Source of the DNA: Streptococcus parasanguinis | Lineage (GTDB): Bacteria > Bacillota > Bacilli > Lactobacillales > Streptococcaceae | Assembly (NCBI RefSeq): GCF_001074805.1 | Contig: NZ_JUPI01000118.1 | Coordinates: 1-37,139, forward strand | DNA: 37,139 bases | Direction of reading: 5' to 3' | Shown here: positions 17,305-25,989 of the stretch, one piece after another | How positions within the stretch are numbered: position 1 is the first letter of the stretch | Layout of the letters: every line of letters starts with the position of its first letter | Program-made: the position numbers and the translations under genes | Notes under the pieces: generated by a model | Told to the model about the DNA's origin: nothing | The model's input: the letters and a program-made list of their open reading frames with translations, nothing else | Database searches by the model: none

Positions 17305-19524
17305 TTAGCCGTTGGTACGCTTAACAGAGTAAACCTCCGGCACACTCTTAATCTTATCCACAACCGTTGTCAACATCGATAGGTTCGGAATCCCAAAGGA
17401 AATGTGGATATTGGCAAATTTCATGTCTTTGGTTGGTTGGGCATTGACAGTTGAGATCATCTTAGCTGTATTGGAAAGGACTTGGAGTACATCGTTAAGA
17501 AGTCCGGCTCGGTTGAGTCCGTAAATATCGATGTGGGCGATATAGTCTTTGGTCGTGTTGTTATCTTCCCATTCTACATCGATCAAGCGTTGCTCGTAGT
17601 TGTCTTGAGCGCGAAGATTCATACAGTCTCTGCGGTGAATCGCGACCCCACGTCCTTTGGTGATGTAGCCGACAATTTCATCGCCTGGAACTGGGTTACA
17701 GCACTTAGCAATCCGAATCAAGAGGCCAGAAGCTCCTTGGATAACCACGCCACCTTCGTGACGGACCTTGAGGGTGTCTTTTTTATTTTCAACCTTGACC
17801 TCGCCACCTTTGACTAGCTCTTCTGCTTCTGCGCGTGCCTTAGCCCGCTCTTCTTCTCGGCGTTCATCCTCCGTCAAGCGGTTAAAGATGGTAATAGCCC
17901 CAATCTCTCCAAAACCAATCGCCGCAAACAAGGCTTCTTCTGTCTTATAGCTTGATTTTTGTAGCACTTTGTCCATGTGCTTTTTGTCCATGAACTTATT
18001 GGCTACCAAGTCATGCTCGTGGAATTGGGCCATCAAGAGGTCACGGCCACGGTTAATAGACAATTCCTTGTCTTGATTTTTAAAGAATTGACGGATCTTG
18101 TTGCGTGCCTTGCTAGTTTTAACAAGGGTCAACCAGTCACGACTCGGACCAAAGGAATTGGCATTGGTGATAATCTCCACCTGATCTCCCGTCCGAAGTT
18201 TGGTATTGAGGGGCACCATCCGGCCATTGACCTTAGCACCAATCGCTTTTTCCCCAACTTTGGTGTGGATTTCATAGGCAAAATCGATCGGTCCGGAATC
18301 TTTGGGAAGCGAGCGCACAGTTCCATCTGGAGTGAAGACGTAAATCTCTTCTGCCAGGATGTCTTCTTTTACATTTTCCACGAATTCCTTGGCATCGCCT
18401 GACTGGTCTTGGAGTTCCATCATCTCCTTGATCCAGTTCATCCCAATAGCAGATTCCTTACTGTTGACTTGACCTTTGATGCCTTTTTTGTAAGCCCAGT
18501 GAGCCGCAACCCCGTATTCGGCAACCTCGTGCATCTCCTTGGTTCGGATCTGGAATTCAATCGGTCCTTTAGGGCCATATACAGTCGTATGGATGGACTG
18601 GTAGCCATTGGCCTTCCTGTTGGCAATATAGTCCTTAAAACGCCCCGGCATTGGCTTCCAGAGCTCATGGATGTATCCCAGCATGGCATAGACATCGCTT
18701 GGAGTATCCAGGATACAGCGAATGGCAATCAAGTCGTAAATTTCATCAAAGCGTTTCTTTTTATCCTGCATCTTGCGATAGATCGAGTAGATATGCTTTG
18801 GTCGACCGTAGATTTTCCCATGTAAGTGGCGTTCCCCAGCATAGGTCTCAATCTTGTGGACAACCTCTTCGACCAACTCTTCTCGCTCGCGACGTTTTTC
18901 CTTCATCATATGAGAAATCTTGTAGAATTCTGTCTCATTCAAATAACGGAAAGACAAATCCTCAAGCTCCCACTTGACACTGGAAATCCCGAGACGATGG
19001 GCTAGTGGCGCATAGATCTCCATAGTTTCACGAGAAATGCGTTCTTGCTTATCCTTGCGCAAATGCTTGAGGGTGCGCATATTATGCAAGCGGTCAGCCA
19101 ATTTAACCAAAATCACACGGATATCTTGAGACATGGCCATAAGCATCTTGCGGTGGTTTTCCGCCAACTGCTCTTCGTGGGACTTGTACTTGACCTTCCC
19201 GAGCTTGGTCACCCCATCGACGATCACGCGCACATCATGACCAAATTCACGCTCAAGGTCATCCAAGGTCGCGTCCGTATCTTCCACGACATCATGCAAA
19301 AAACCACAGGCAACCGTCACAGCATCCAGTTTCAGCTTAGCAAGGATTCCTGCCACTTGAATCGGGTGAATGATATAAGGCTCACCAGACTGACGGAATT
19401 GGCCACTATGGCAATCAACAGCATAAACCAAAGCCTTTTGCACAAAGGCAACATCCTCAGGTGATAAATATTTTTTTGTAAGGGCAACGACTTGGTCCCC
19501 AGTTAAATTCTCTTCTTTCGGCAT
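17305..19524 (-). CDS. relA: Bifunctional (p)ppGpp synthetase/hydrolase (Rel)
   Basis: A 739-aa long RSH protein, full length. The order is: hydrolase HD domain (H53, H77-D78 in FLHDVVEDT), synthetase domain (RFKDYIANRKANGYQSIHTT, about 300-320), TGS (EEIYVFTPDGTVRSLPKDS), zinc-finger domain (IAKCCNPVPGDEIVGY) and C-terminal ACT. An intact HD motif means it both makes and degrades the stringent-response alarmone. ATG 19524 follows GGAG. Confidence 0.96.
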   Translation of the reverse strand: MPKEENLTGDQVVALTKKYLSPEDVAFVQKALVYAVDCHSGQFRQSGEPYIIHPIQVAGILAKLKLDAVTVACGFLHDVVEDTDATLDDLEREFGHDVRVIVDGVTKLGKVKYKSHEEQLAENHRKMLMAMSQDIRVILVKLADRLHNMRTLKHLRKDKQERISRETMEIYAPLAHRLGISSVKWELEDLSFRYLNETEFYKISHMMKEKRREREELVEEVVHKIETYAGERHLHGKIYGRPKHIYSIYRKMQDKKKRFDEIYDLIAIRCILDTPSDVYAMLGYIHELWKPMPGRFKDYIANRKANGYQSIHTTVYGPKGPIEFQIRTKEMHEVAEYGVAAHWAYKKGIKGQVNSKESAIGMNWIKEMMELQDQSGDAKEFVENVKEDILAEEIYVFTPDGTVRSLPKDSGPIDFAYEIHTKVGEKAIGAKVNGRMVPLNTKLRTGDQVEIITNANSFGPSRDWLTLVKTSKARNKIRQFFKNQDKELSINRGRDLLMAQFHEHDLVANKFMDKKHMDKVLQKSSYKTEEALFAAIGFGEIGAITIFNRLTEDERREEERAKARAEAEELVKGGEVKVENKKDTLKVRHEGGVVIQGASGLLIRIAKCCNPVPGDEIVGYITKGRGVAIHRRDCMNLRAQDNYEQRLIDVEWEDNNTTKDYIAHIDIYGLNRAGLLNDVLQVLSNTAKMISTVNAQPTKDMKFANIHISFGIPNLSMLTTVVDKIKSVPEVYSVKRTNG

Positions 19525-19607
19525 TCATTTTCTCCAGTTTCTTGGATACTATTTTAACACTTTTAGAAGCAGATGGGAACCAATGAAGCTACTTTAATAT
19601 ACGGTTA

Positions 19608-19901
19608 CTACTTTGTCTTACAAAACTCTTGCAAAGCGTTTAACTCCAATTTCTTTCTTCCAACCCCTTCTTTAACAGAGTTTGAAAATTTTCCAGCCAA
19701 ATCCTTATCAATACTTCCAATGACCTGATCTAGAGAACTTTCAAGTTCTGTTAAATTCGATGAAATTCTACTTTTTATACCTTGTTGATCAATTGCTGCC
19801 TTGGTTAAGGCAATTTTCCCCATAAATTTAACACTAATAATAGCTGCCATGTAACGCTTATCTTCATAAGTCAGATCATTTAAAACATCAATTTTCGACA
19901 T
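19608..19901 (-). CDS. Small helical protein, putative T7SS lipase partner (TlaB/TlaA-like)
   Basis: A 97-aa, nearly all-helical protein with no signal peptide or membrane segment. I do not recognise a named domain. Its start overlaps the end of the 132-aa gene by 14 nt, so the two are translationally coupled, and it is the last gene of the lipase operon. Secreted LXG-type toxins are made with small helical hairpin partners that bind the LXG region, and the S. aureus TslA lipase has two (TlaA, TlaB). Size, fold and position suggest that role; this is inference. Confidence 0.6.
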   Translation of the reverse strand: MSKIDVLNDLTYEDKRYMAAIISVKFMGKIALTKAAIDQQGIKSRISSNLTELESSLDQVIGSIDKDLAGKFSNSVKEGVGRKKLELNALQEFCKTK

Positions 19902-20286
19902 ATAGTTCCTTTCTCAATCTTGCAATATCCTTGGCACATGTTTCAGAAACCTGCTGTAGTTCCTTTTGTTTCAGCTGATGTATTTGCTCCAAATGAGCTA
20001 ACTCTCCATAGTAGTCCGAATTCAATTTCTCATAAACATCTGATAATTCCTGAAAATAATCCGATAAGCTACCCGTACTTTCCATCGTCTTAGAGAAATA
20101 TATAACTTCCTCTTCCATCATTTCGATGTTCTGTTTTGTAAAGCAGAACTGGTCATGAATCTGATTCATTCTGTTTTCCAGTTTATTCATCTCCATTTTC
20201 AATTCTTCTTCAGTCCTATTCCATTTTTCTTCCACTTTTCTAATCGCGTTAATACATTCAAACTCTTTGTTTCCCATTTTTACCAT
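19888..20286 (-). CDS. Coiled-coil protein, putative T7SS lipase partner
   Basis: A 132-aa highly charged protein, predicted long coiled coil (about 15-60 and 75-125), with no signal or membrane segment. The ATG overlaps the lipase stop (ATGGTAA), and a second ATG at 20277 lies two bases after that stop. Neither has a strong Shine-Dalgarno, so translation is probably coupled to the lipase. By analogy with helical chaperone/targeting partners of LXG toxins, it likely pairs with the C-terminal helical tail of the lipase. The function is not established. Confidence 0.6.
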   Translation of the reverse strand: MVKMGNKEFECINAIRKVEEKWNRTEEELKMEMNKLENRMNQIHDQFCFTKQNIEMMEEEVIYFSKTMESTGSLSDYFQELSDVYEKLNSDYYGELAHLEQIHQLKQKELQQVSETCAKDIARLRKELYVEN

Positions 20287-21596
20287 TGCAATTGAAGTTG
20301 GCTTGCTAGAGCAATATCTGTACCTACAACAGTTGCAATCCCTTTCGCTATGTCTGTTGATAGACTAAAAATACTTTCTTTTATTTTTAGAGTATCTTTT
20401 TTGATTTTTTCTAATTCTGTGATGCGATTGATCTCAATCGTTTCTTTTGTTGCACCAACTTGAGCAAGTGCATTGATGATATCACTCTCTGTACATCGGC
20501 TTCCTGATACAGTGGAACGACAAGAGGCTAATAATGTATCCCAAGTCCCTTTCACATCGGCAATCCCGAAATCACAGACAGCTAAAATATAATCTGAGGC
20601 AATAAGAGCAAACTCCTTTAACGACTCCACTATCCCCATGGCTTGAATGGTGTCCATGGAAATGAGGTCACTTCCGGAAAGCCCTCTCTTTTTCCAAGAC
20701 TCCAATGCTTGTTTCTTTAACTGCAGTTGTTCTTTCGCCTGCTTTACTCGAGCCAACCGATAGTCATCTATGCTCTCTTCTTTGACGTTCAAGTAGCCAG
20801 CCTTGTAGTCGTAACCTCCCCACATATGTTGTTTTCCTAAATCGCCTGCATCCTTACTATCAATTCGAACAAGTGTCCCAACAACACCCTCATTCCCTTC
20901 TTCAGAATGTTCCCATGTGACCAAGTCACGCTTGTCTATAAAATTGTAAATTTTATATTTAATTTTATCGACCTGTTTCTTTTCCTCATCACTTAGCTGT
21001 GGATAAAGGTTGGGCGCCTCATATATATATGCCTCATCAACTCTATTTAGATACTTATCTTCCAGAGATCCAAGTGAAGCTTGGAGATTTAAGCCCCCTA
21101 AAGAATGGGCATAAAATTTGAAACGCGCATTCGGATATCTATCCATTGCTGCTTTTACTTCTTTCGAAGCCGCGTCAAGCTGGGAGATTTTCCCTGTTTT
21201 GATCCCAAGTCTTTTAGCCATTGATATTTGTAATGCAGTTGGAGCATCGGTGAGCACCCAATCATCTACAGCCCCCATGAAATTTTTATCAAATTTAGCT
21301 TCCGATCCCTCAAACAAAATTGTTACTTCATGCACATCTTCTGGTCTGGTTTCATGAGTGATTTTTTTATCTGTCACAATATATCCATTTAAACCAGATA
21401 GAGCTCCTTGAAACCGTGCTTTCAAGTCTTCGAGAGAGGAAACCATATCCTCTTCTGGTGCCTGGCCAAAAACTTCAGAAACATAGCCTATTGTTTTTTT
21501 CTTATTATCTGTATCAATTTTTACTTTATTTCCAACTTTGTATTTCGTATATTCCTGCCATGCAATATCATTCTTTTGTTCATCATTAAATACCAT
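20280..21596 (-). CDS. Putative type VII secreted lipase toxin with reverse-LXG architecture (TslA-like)
   Basis: A 438-aa protein without a Sec signal peptide. The N-terminal half is an alpha/beta-hydrolase: nucleophile elbow FYAHSLGGLNL (Ser165), acid candidate Asp224 in DKRDLVTWE, base candidate His257 in GKQHMWGG. IYEAPNLYPQL follows the family pattern of Lipase_3/DUF2974-type enzymes. From about 280 to the end the chain is helical and LXG-like (ARVKQAKEQLQLKKQALESW, then helices to 438), so toxin and targeting domains are inverted relative to ordinary LXG proteins. This layout, with two small helical partners downstream, is that of S. aureus TslA. It starts two bases after a DUF1310 gene, with AGGAG inside that gene's end. 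The target would be membrane phospholipid. No T7SS core genes are in the window. Confidence 0.75.
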   Translation of the reverse strand: MVFNDEQKNDIAWQEYTKYKVGNKVKIDTDNKKKTIGYVSEVFGQAPEEDMVSSLEDLKARFQGALSGLNGYIVTDKKITHETRPEDVHEVTILFEGSEAKFDKNFMGAVDDWVLTDAPTALQISMAKRLGIKTGKISQLDAASKEVKAAMDRYPNARFKFYAHSLGGLNLQASLGSLEDKYLNRVDEAYIYEAPNLYPQLSDEEKKQVDKIKYKIYNFIDKRDLVTWEHSEEGNEGVVGTLVRIDSKDAGDLGKQHMWGGYDYKAGYLNVKEESIDDYRLARVKQAKEQLQLKKQALESWKKRGLSGSDLISMDTIQAMGIVESLKEFALIASDYILAVCDFGIADVKGTWDTLLASCRSTVSGSRCTESDIINALAQVGATKETIEINRITELEKIKKDTLKIKESIFSLSTDIAKGIATVVGTDIALASQLQLQW

Positions 21597-21598
21597 TT

Positions 21599-21991
21599 TT
21601 AATCTCCTATTAGATTCTGTAGTTCTGTAGACTCAGACATCCCTACAGATCTAATCGGGCCATCTTCACTACTCTTCCTCAATCCCATACTTCCAGTTAT
21701 CTCTTTATTTCCATTTATAGTCACTTCAAACATTATCCCCCCCATTGGATTGTGTTCGATCGTTTCATCATTAATTTCATACGATTGGATCTTACCTTTT
21801 GGCGTCAAGGCATCTGGATCTGTTGCCTTTAGTTCTTCTTCTATCAACTTTTCCACTTCCTTACTATGCACGATCTGAACCATTTCATGTTGAAAATCAA
21901 GATGGTTCTTTACAAGTAGACCTCCCCATAGCAACACTCCTAATAGCAACACTCCAAATATATAACGACCGATTTTTCTTTTTGGTTTCAT
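21599..21991 (-). CDS. DUF1310-type membrane-anchored protein, candidate immunity (copy 1)
   Basis: 130 aa: a basic N-terminus, one membrane helix (about 8-27), then an extracytoplasmic domain with HSKEVEKLIEEEL and the hallmark GKIQSYEI-ETIEHNPMGGIMF, recalling the DUF1310 family. The start is the ATG at 21991, 6 nt after GGAGG; an ATG two codons earlier abuts the Shine-Dalgarno. Its stop is two bases before the lipase start, the tightest linkage of the three paralogues, which makes it the best candidate for the cognate immunity protein. N-in/C-out topology would place it where a secreted phospholipase acts. Confidence 0.75.
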   Translation of the reverse strand: MKPKRKIGRYIFGVLLLGVLLWGGLLVKNHLDFQHEMVQIVHSKEVEKLIEEELKATDPDALTPKGKIQSYEINDETIEHNPMGGIMFEVTINGNKEITGSMGLRKSSEDGPIRSVGMSESTELQNLIGD

Positions 21992-22015
21992 TTTCATCCT
22001 CCATAAATTCCTAGT

Positions 22016-22044
22016 AGTATCACTTTACACTATTTAGTTTTCAA
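22016..22044 (-). promoter_or_regulatory. Promoter of DUF1310 copy 1 and the lipase operon
   Basis: On the minus strand, TTGAAA (22039-22044), 17 nt, GATACT (22016-22021). The whole block is duplicated before copy 2. Confidence 0.5.
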
Positions 22045-22134
22045 ATTTATTACTCTTACTTTAATAATTCGTAAAAATTTTCAAAAAAAGATCCTTTTAA
22101 AAAATTTTTTGTAAATATACAAAGCGCTCAAAGA

Positions 22135-22179
22135 AAATATATTTCATATTCGAATCGAATATTCTTTTCATATATTTTG
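22135..22179 (-). terminator. AT-rich hairpin between DUF1310 copies 2 and 1
   Basis: An imperfect long inverted repeat (AAAATATAT...ATATATTTT) with a perfect centre ATATTCGA-A-TCGAATAT. It could terminate copy 2, but it lacks a GC-rich stem. Confidence 0.35.
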
Positions 22180-22183
22180 ATGA

Positions 22184-22579
22184 TCATTTCTTTTCTACCA
22201 GATCTTGAAACTCAATAGATTTACTCACTCCCACTTGTTCGATTGGTGCATCCTTACTATCTTTTCGTAATCCAAAATTTTCGGTTATTTCTTTGTCTCC
22301 ATTAATGATGATACGAAACATAATCCCTCCCATTGGATTGTGTTCAATCGTTTCACCATCAATTTCATACGATTGGATCTTACCTTTTGGTGTTAAGGCA
22401 TTTGGATCCAACTCCTTCAGTTCTTCTTCTATTAGCTTTTCCACTTCCTTACTATGGACAATCGGAACCATTTCATGTTGAAAATCAAGATGGTTTTTTA
22501 CAAGTAAACCTACCCATATCAAAATTCCTAATAGCAACACTCCAAATAGATAACGACAATTTTTTCTTTTTGGTTTCAT
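22184..22579 (-). CDS. DUF1310-type membrane-anchored protein (copy 2)
   Basis: 131 aa, nearly identical to copy 1 through the membrane helix and the HSKEV and HNPMGGIMF blocks. It diverges at the C-terminus (FGLRKDSKDAPIEQVGVSKS). The start is the third in-frame ATG (22579), spaced correctly from AGG. Upstream about 75 bp are shared with copy 1, including the promoter, so the gene was duplicated with its control region. It is probably an orphan or diversified immunity protein. Confidence 0.75.
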   Translation of the reverse strand: MKPKRKNCRYLFGVLLLGILIWVGLLVKNHLDFQHEMVPIVHSKEVEKLIEEELKELDPNALTPKGKIQSYEIDGETIEHNPMGGIMFRIIINGDKEITENFGLRKDSKDAPIEQVGVSKSIEFQDLVEKK

Positions 22580-22602
22580 CTTCATCCTCATAAATTCCTA
22601 GT

Positions 22603-22631
22603 AGTATCGCTTTACACTATTTAGTTTCCAA
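22603..22631 (-). promoter_or_regulatory. Promoter of DUF1310 copy 2
   Basis: On the minus strand, TTGGAA (22626-22631), 17 nt, GATACT (22603-22608). A duplicate of the copy 1 promoter. Confidence 0.45.
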
Positions 22632-22723
22632 TTTTATTACTCTTACTTTAATAATTTGGAAGAAAGCTAAATAAACAACCCGATTGCTCCCATTGATGAT
22701 TGATTTCCCCGAAAATATCAAGC

Positions 22724-23116
22724 TTACTCTTCCATAAGTTTTTGAAGACCTACAGAGGTATCCATCCCTACAGACTCAATAGGGCCATCTTCACTACGCT
22801 TCCATAATCCCATACTACCTGTTATTTTTTTATCTCCATTAATTATTACCTCAAACATAATTCCTCCCATCGGATTGTGTTCGATCGTTTCGTCATCAAT
22901 TTCATACGATTGAATTTTTCCTTTTTCTGTAAACGCATCCGGGTCTTTCTGTTTCAAATCATGTACAATTAACTCTTTCACTTCTTTACTATGTACAATT
23001 CGGACCATTTCTTGTTGGAATTCTAGATGATCCCTTACTTTTGATCCTACCCAGATCAAGATCCCAACAACTAACAAAGAAAATATCAAACGTCGTCTGT
23101 TCTTTCTTTTATTCAT
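22724..23116 (-). CDS. DUF1310-type membrane-anchored protein (copy 3)
   Basis: 130 aa with the same plan: one N-terminal membrane helix (about 9-27), HSKEVKELI, and the GKIQSYEI and HNPMGGIMF blocks. It is the most divergent of the three in the N-terminus (NKRKNRRRLIFSLL). ATG 23116 is favoured over a GTG at 23122 because AGGAGAGG precedes it by 5 nt. A -10 TATAAT lies at 23135-23140. The upstream words AATTCGTAAAAATTTT also occur upstream of copy 1. Confidence 0.75.
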   Translation of the reverse strand: MNKRKNRRRLIFSLLVVGILIWVGSKVRDHLEFQQEMVRIVHSKEVKELIVHDLKQKDPDAFTEKGKIQSYEIDDETIEHNPMGGIMFEVIINGDKKITGSMGLWKRSEDGPIESVGMDTSVGLQKLMEE

Positions 23117-23180
23117 ATGCACCTCTCCTCAATATTATAATTCGTAAAAATTTTTGAAAATAGAAGATTTTTGTAAAAAA

Positions 23181-23205
23181 AACGAAGTGATTCCTTCACT
23201 TCGTT
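23181..23205 (-). terminator. Terminator of prmA-rsmE
   Basis: AACGAAGTGA (23181-23190) pairs with TCACTTCGTT (23196-23205), overlapping the rsmE stop codon. On the minus strand it is followed by TTTTTT. Confidence 0.85.
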
Positions 23206-23947
23206 AGTTCATTAATTCTGTAACAACACTCACGGCGCTGAGGGCATAGAGTGGTGCGGTTTCTGCACGGAGAATGCGAGGTCCAAGGCCTGCAAGGACT
23301 GCTCCTTTGGCTATAAAACTTTCAATTTCTACAGGGGAGAGGCCACCCTCTGGTCCAAAGATAAAGAGCAGTTTGCTTCCAGCTTCTAGTCCGGTCAGCG
23401 ACTGAAGTAAAGCTGCTGCCTCTCCTTCTTTGGCTGACTCTTCATAAGCCACTACGATAGAGTCAAACTGGTCCAGTTGGGCTAGAAAGTCTGCCTTTTT
23501 CTCAAAAAGGGTAATGCTCGGGACATGATTCCGCTTGCTTTGCTCGGCTGCTCCAAGGGCGATTTTTTCTAGTTTCTCAACTTTTTTACCCAATTTCTTG
23601 CCATCCCACTTGGCAACTGACCAATCGGCAGGAAAGGCCCAAATTTGACTAGCACCCAGTTCCGTTACTTTCTGAGTGACAAACTCCAGCTTGTCTCCCT
23701 TGGGAAAGCCTGATGCAATGGTCACTTGAACTGGTAGTTCTACATTGTCAGCTAATTCTTCAACCAACTCAAACTGACGTGCTTCCACATTTACTACGCG
23801 CGCCAAACGCTTGATCCCATCATCAAAAACTAGTGTAACTTCGTCATCCTCTTTCAAGCGCATGACCTGAAACATGTGCTTGCTGGTCTCCTTGTCCTCG
23901 ATAGTGACAGGTGAGCTAGCCAAACCTTTTACAAAATACTGCTGCAT
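23204..23947 (-). CDS. rsmE: 16S rRNA m3U1498 methyltransferase
   Basis: A 247-aa SPOUT-class methyltransferase. It has an N-terminal PUA-like RNA-binding part (about 1-70) and a C-terminal SAM knot with LFIFGPEGGLSPVE and LGPRILRAETAPL, the diagnostic RsmE motifs. The ATG at 23947 follows GGAGG and lies one base after the prmA stop, so the pair is coupled; the frame's four extra upstream codons are unlikely to be used. Confidence 0.95.
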   Translation of the reverse strand: MQQYFVKGLASSPVTIEDKETSKHMFQVMRLKEDDEVTLVFDDGIKRLARVVNVEARQFELVEELADNVELPVQVTIASGFPKGDKLEFVTQKVTELGASQIWAFPADWSVAKWDGKKLGKKVEKLEKIALGAAEQSKRNHVPSITLFEKKADFLAQLDQFDSIVVAYEESAKEGEAAALLQSLTGLEAGSKLLFIFGPEGGLSPVEIESFIAKGAVLAGLGPRILRAETAPLYALSAVSVVTELMN

Positions 23948-23948
23948 G

Positions 23949-24899
23949 CTAGCCTCCAATCACACCGGAGATATCCTTGGTCTTCTTGAAGACACAGGCA
24001 TTCCACTCCCCTTGGATCATGTGGGTTTCAAGGAAAAATCCAGCCGCTTCTGCTGACTCACGCACCATGCCCCACTTGTCCTTGATAATGCCACTCATGA
24101 TCAGGTAGCCTTCGTCCTTGACCAAACGATAAGCATCATCCGTCAGATGAATGAGGATATCCGCCAAGATGTTGGCCACGATGACATCTGCCTCGATTTC
24201 CACTCCTTTAAGCAAATCACCTGGGGCCACATGAATGTTTTCCATGCCCGGATTGAGCTCAATATTTTCCTGAGCGACACGAACCGCTACATCATCCAGA
24301 TCATAGGCAAAGATTTCCTTAGCACCCAGAAGTGAGCTAGCAATAGAAAGGACACCGGAACCTGTCCCCACATCTAACACTGTCTCGCCACCACGAAGAA
24401 CCTGCTCCAAGGCAAAGAGGCTCATCTTGGTCGTCGGGTGAGTTCCTGTTCCAAAGGCCATACCAGGGTCCAGCTTGATAATCTTTTCTCCCGCAGTCGC
24501 CTCATAGTCCGTCCATGACGGCACAATGGTCAAGTCATGAGTGATGCGAGCTGGTTCATAGTATTTCTTCCAGTTGTCGGCCCAGTCTTCCTCAGCCAGA
24601 GCAGTCGTCCCCATCTTGACCTCTCCCAGATCCATAAAGTCTGTCAATTCTGCTAAGCGAGCCTGCAAGTCTGCTTCAACCGCAGCTACATCAACCGTCT
24701 CCGGGTAGTAGGCGGTCACCACGATTTCTTCTTGCTGCTCGATATCAGGAAAAATCTCACCGAAGCGGTCGACATTTCCCACATAGTCCATACTGTCTTC
24801 AATCGCAACACCCTGAGCACCTAACTCGATCAAGAGATTAGAGACTAGTTCCTCTCCCTCACGCTTGACTGTAACTTTTAACTCTTGCCATGTTTCCAT
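23949..24899 (-). CDS. prmA: Ribosomal protein L11 methyltransferase
   Basis: A 316-aa class I SAM methyltransferase that trimethylates L11. Motifs are [15 protein letters not shown], then motif [14 protein letters not shown] and the catalytic-pocket [12 protein letters not shown]. The start at METWQEL (24899) is the one conserved in streptococci as I recall; no strong Shine-Dalgarno precedes it. It is the upstream half of the prmA-rsmE operon. Confidence 0.95.
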   Translation of the reverse strand: METWQELKVTVKREGEELVSNLLIELGAQGVAIEDSMDYVGNVDRFGEIFPDIEQQEEIVVTAYYPETVDVAAVEADLQARLAELTDFMDLGEVKMGTTALAEEDWADNWKKYYEPARITHDLTIVPSWTDYEATAGEKIIKLDPGMAFGTGTHPTTKMSLFALEQVLRGGETVLDVGTGSGVLSIASSLLGAKEIFAYDLDDVAVRVAQENIELNPGMENIHVAPGDLLKGVEIEADVIVANILADILIHLTDDAYRLVKDEGYLIMSGIIKDKWGMVRESAEAAGFFLETHMIQGEWNACVFKKTKDISGVIGG

Positions 24900-24913
24900 C
24901 ATTAAGATACCAA

Positions 24914-25001
24914 GCCCGTAAAACACAAAGCCAAAATAGGAAACTCTCTGAAGACACTTGTGTCTAAGAGAAGCTTATCTTTTTGGCACCGTGTTTAGGG
25001 C
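24914..25001. repeat. Long imperfect hairpin upstream of prmA
   Basis: Nested arms: GCCC/GGGC, CAC/GTG with TAAA/TTTA, GCCAAAA (24930-24936)/TTTTGGC (24981-24987), CTCT/AGAG, and AGACAC/GTGTCT at the tip (24952-24965). A second hairpin, GGTTC/GAACC, follows at 25003-25029. It could be a miniature repeat (the AACACAAAGCCAAAATAGGAAACT part looks like a common streptococcal intergenic repeat) or a terminator or leader of prmA. Confidence 0.5.
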
Positions 25002-25036
25002 GGGTTCAGTTTAGAAATTTAACCGAACCGTCCTTT

Positions 25037-25510
25037 CTATTTCTCTATCAATTTTTTCATGTAGACCATATCCATGCCTTCTTTTTCAGGCTCGATATGG
25101 GTTTGATGGTAGCCATTCTTCTCGTAGAAGGCGACCATGCCTGCATCCTGTAACACCGTACACAAATCCCATTGTCTAACGGTTGAAAATTCCTCTTCTA
25201 GCAAGCATAATCCTTCAGATCCATACCCTTTTCCCTGATACGGAGGCTGAATCGCTGCGGTCCCCAACCAAGCTTCCGTTAACTCTTCATTGGTCTGAAT
25301 TCGTAAAAAACCAATCTTCTCTTCGTTTTCTTTCACAAAGTAGTAATAGCTATAGGGTCGCTCAACTAATTTCCATTTAATTCGCTCGCGATCTTCTAGA
25401 TAGGGATCATATTCATCTTTGTATTTGTCATAGACTGCCTTAAAACTGGCTCTTTGAATGGCAATAATGGTTTCTAAATCCTCTGCTCCTGCTTTCTCAA
25501 GTCTTATCAT
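25037..25510 (-). CDS. GNAT-family N-acetyltransferase
   Basis: A 157-aa GNAT protein. Acetyl-CoA-binding motif A is IQPPYQGKGYGSEGL (about 87-101), and FYEKNGYHQTH is the usual motif B end. The substrate is unknown. Its start overlaps the NUDIX stop (ATGATAA), so the two are co-translated. Confidence 0.88.
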   Translation of the reverse strand: MIRLEKAGAEDLETIIAIQRASFKAVYDKYKDEYDPYLEDRERIKWKLVERPYSYYYFVKENEEKIGFLRIQTNEELTEAWLGTAAIQPPYQGKGYGSEGLCLLEEEFSTVRQWDLCTVLQDAGMVAFYEKNGYHQTHIEPEKEGMDMVYMKKLIEK

Positions 25511-25941
25511 AAACTTTTCTCCACATAATCTCTCACTCGTTCTTGTAATTGGGGAACGACCCGATCTGACGCCAAAAACTCTTCAAGTCTCACTAACTTA
25601 TAGCCCTGTCCCTCGTCTCCAAAGACAATACTGTCAAACTGTTCCTGTGTCAATTTCCCAACTAAAAAGACGGAGTTTTTGTTCTCATCTAACATGCTGG
25701 GGTAGATCCAAGACCAAACTATGTCATCTTTCAATAGTTGGATGCTCAATTCTTCATAAACTTCACGCGCCACACACTCAAAAGGACTCTCGTCCCCTTC
25801 GCGGCCACCACCTGGCAACTCCCACAGATTGGCCCAAGGAATGGTTGGTTTGTCATCGCGTAAGATGGTCAAAATTCGCCCATCACAAATCAAAGCAATC
25901 TTACAACCCGTAAAATTCAAGTGTTTATCCAATAACTCCAT
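25507..25941 (-). CDS. NUDIX hydrolase
   Basis: A 144-aa pyrophosphohydrolase with a complete Nudix box, GGGREGDESPFECVAREVYE followed by EL (about 46-67), which matches GX5EX7REUXEE. The substrate (a nucleoside diphosphate derivative) cannot be set from sequence. It is followed by an overlapping GNAT gene. Confidence 0.9.
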   Translation of the reverse strand: MELLDKHLNFTGCKIALICDGRILTILRDDKPTIPWANLWELPGGGREGDESPFECVAREVYEELSIQLLKDDIVWSWIYPSMLDENKNSVFLVGKLTQEQFDSIVFGDEGQGYKLVRLEEFLASDRVVPQLQERVRDYVEKSL

Positions 25942-25989
25942 GATGATGACCTTTTCTTATCATAACTACTACTCTATAGAAAAACCTAG

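Noticed and set aside
18129-18977. Several open frames over 60 codons inside relA on both strands
   Set aside because: All overlap the strongly supported relA frame, lack ribosome-binding sites and show no recognisable motifs.
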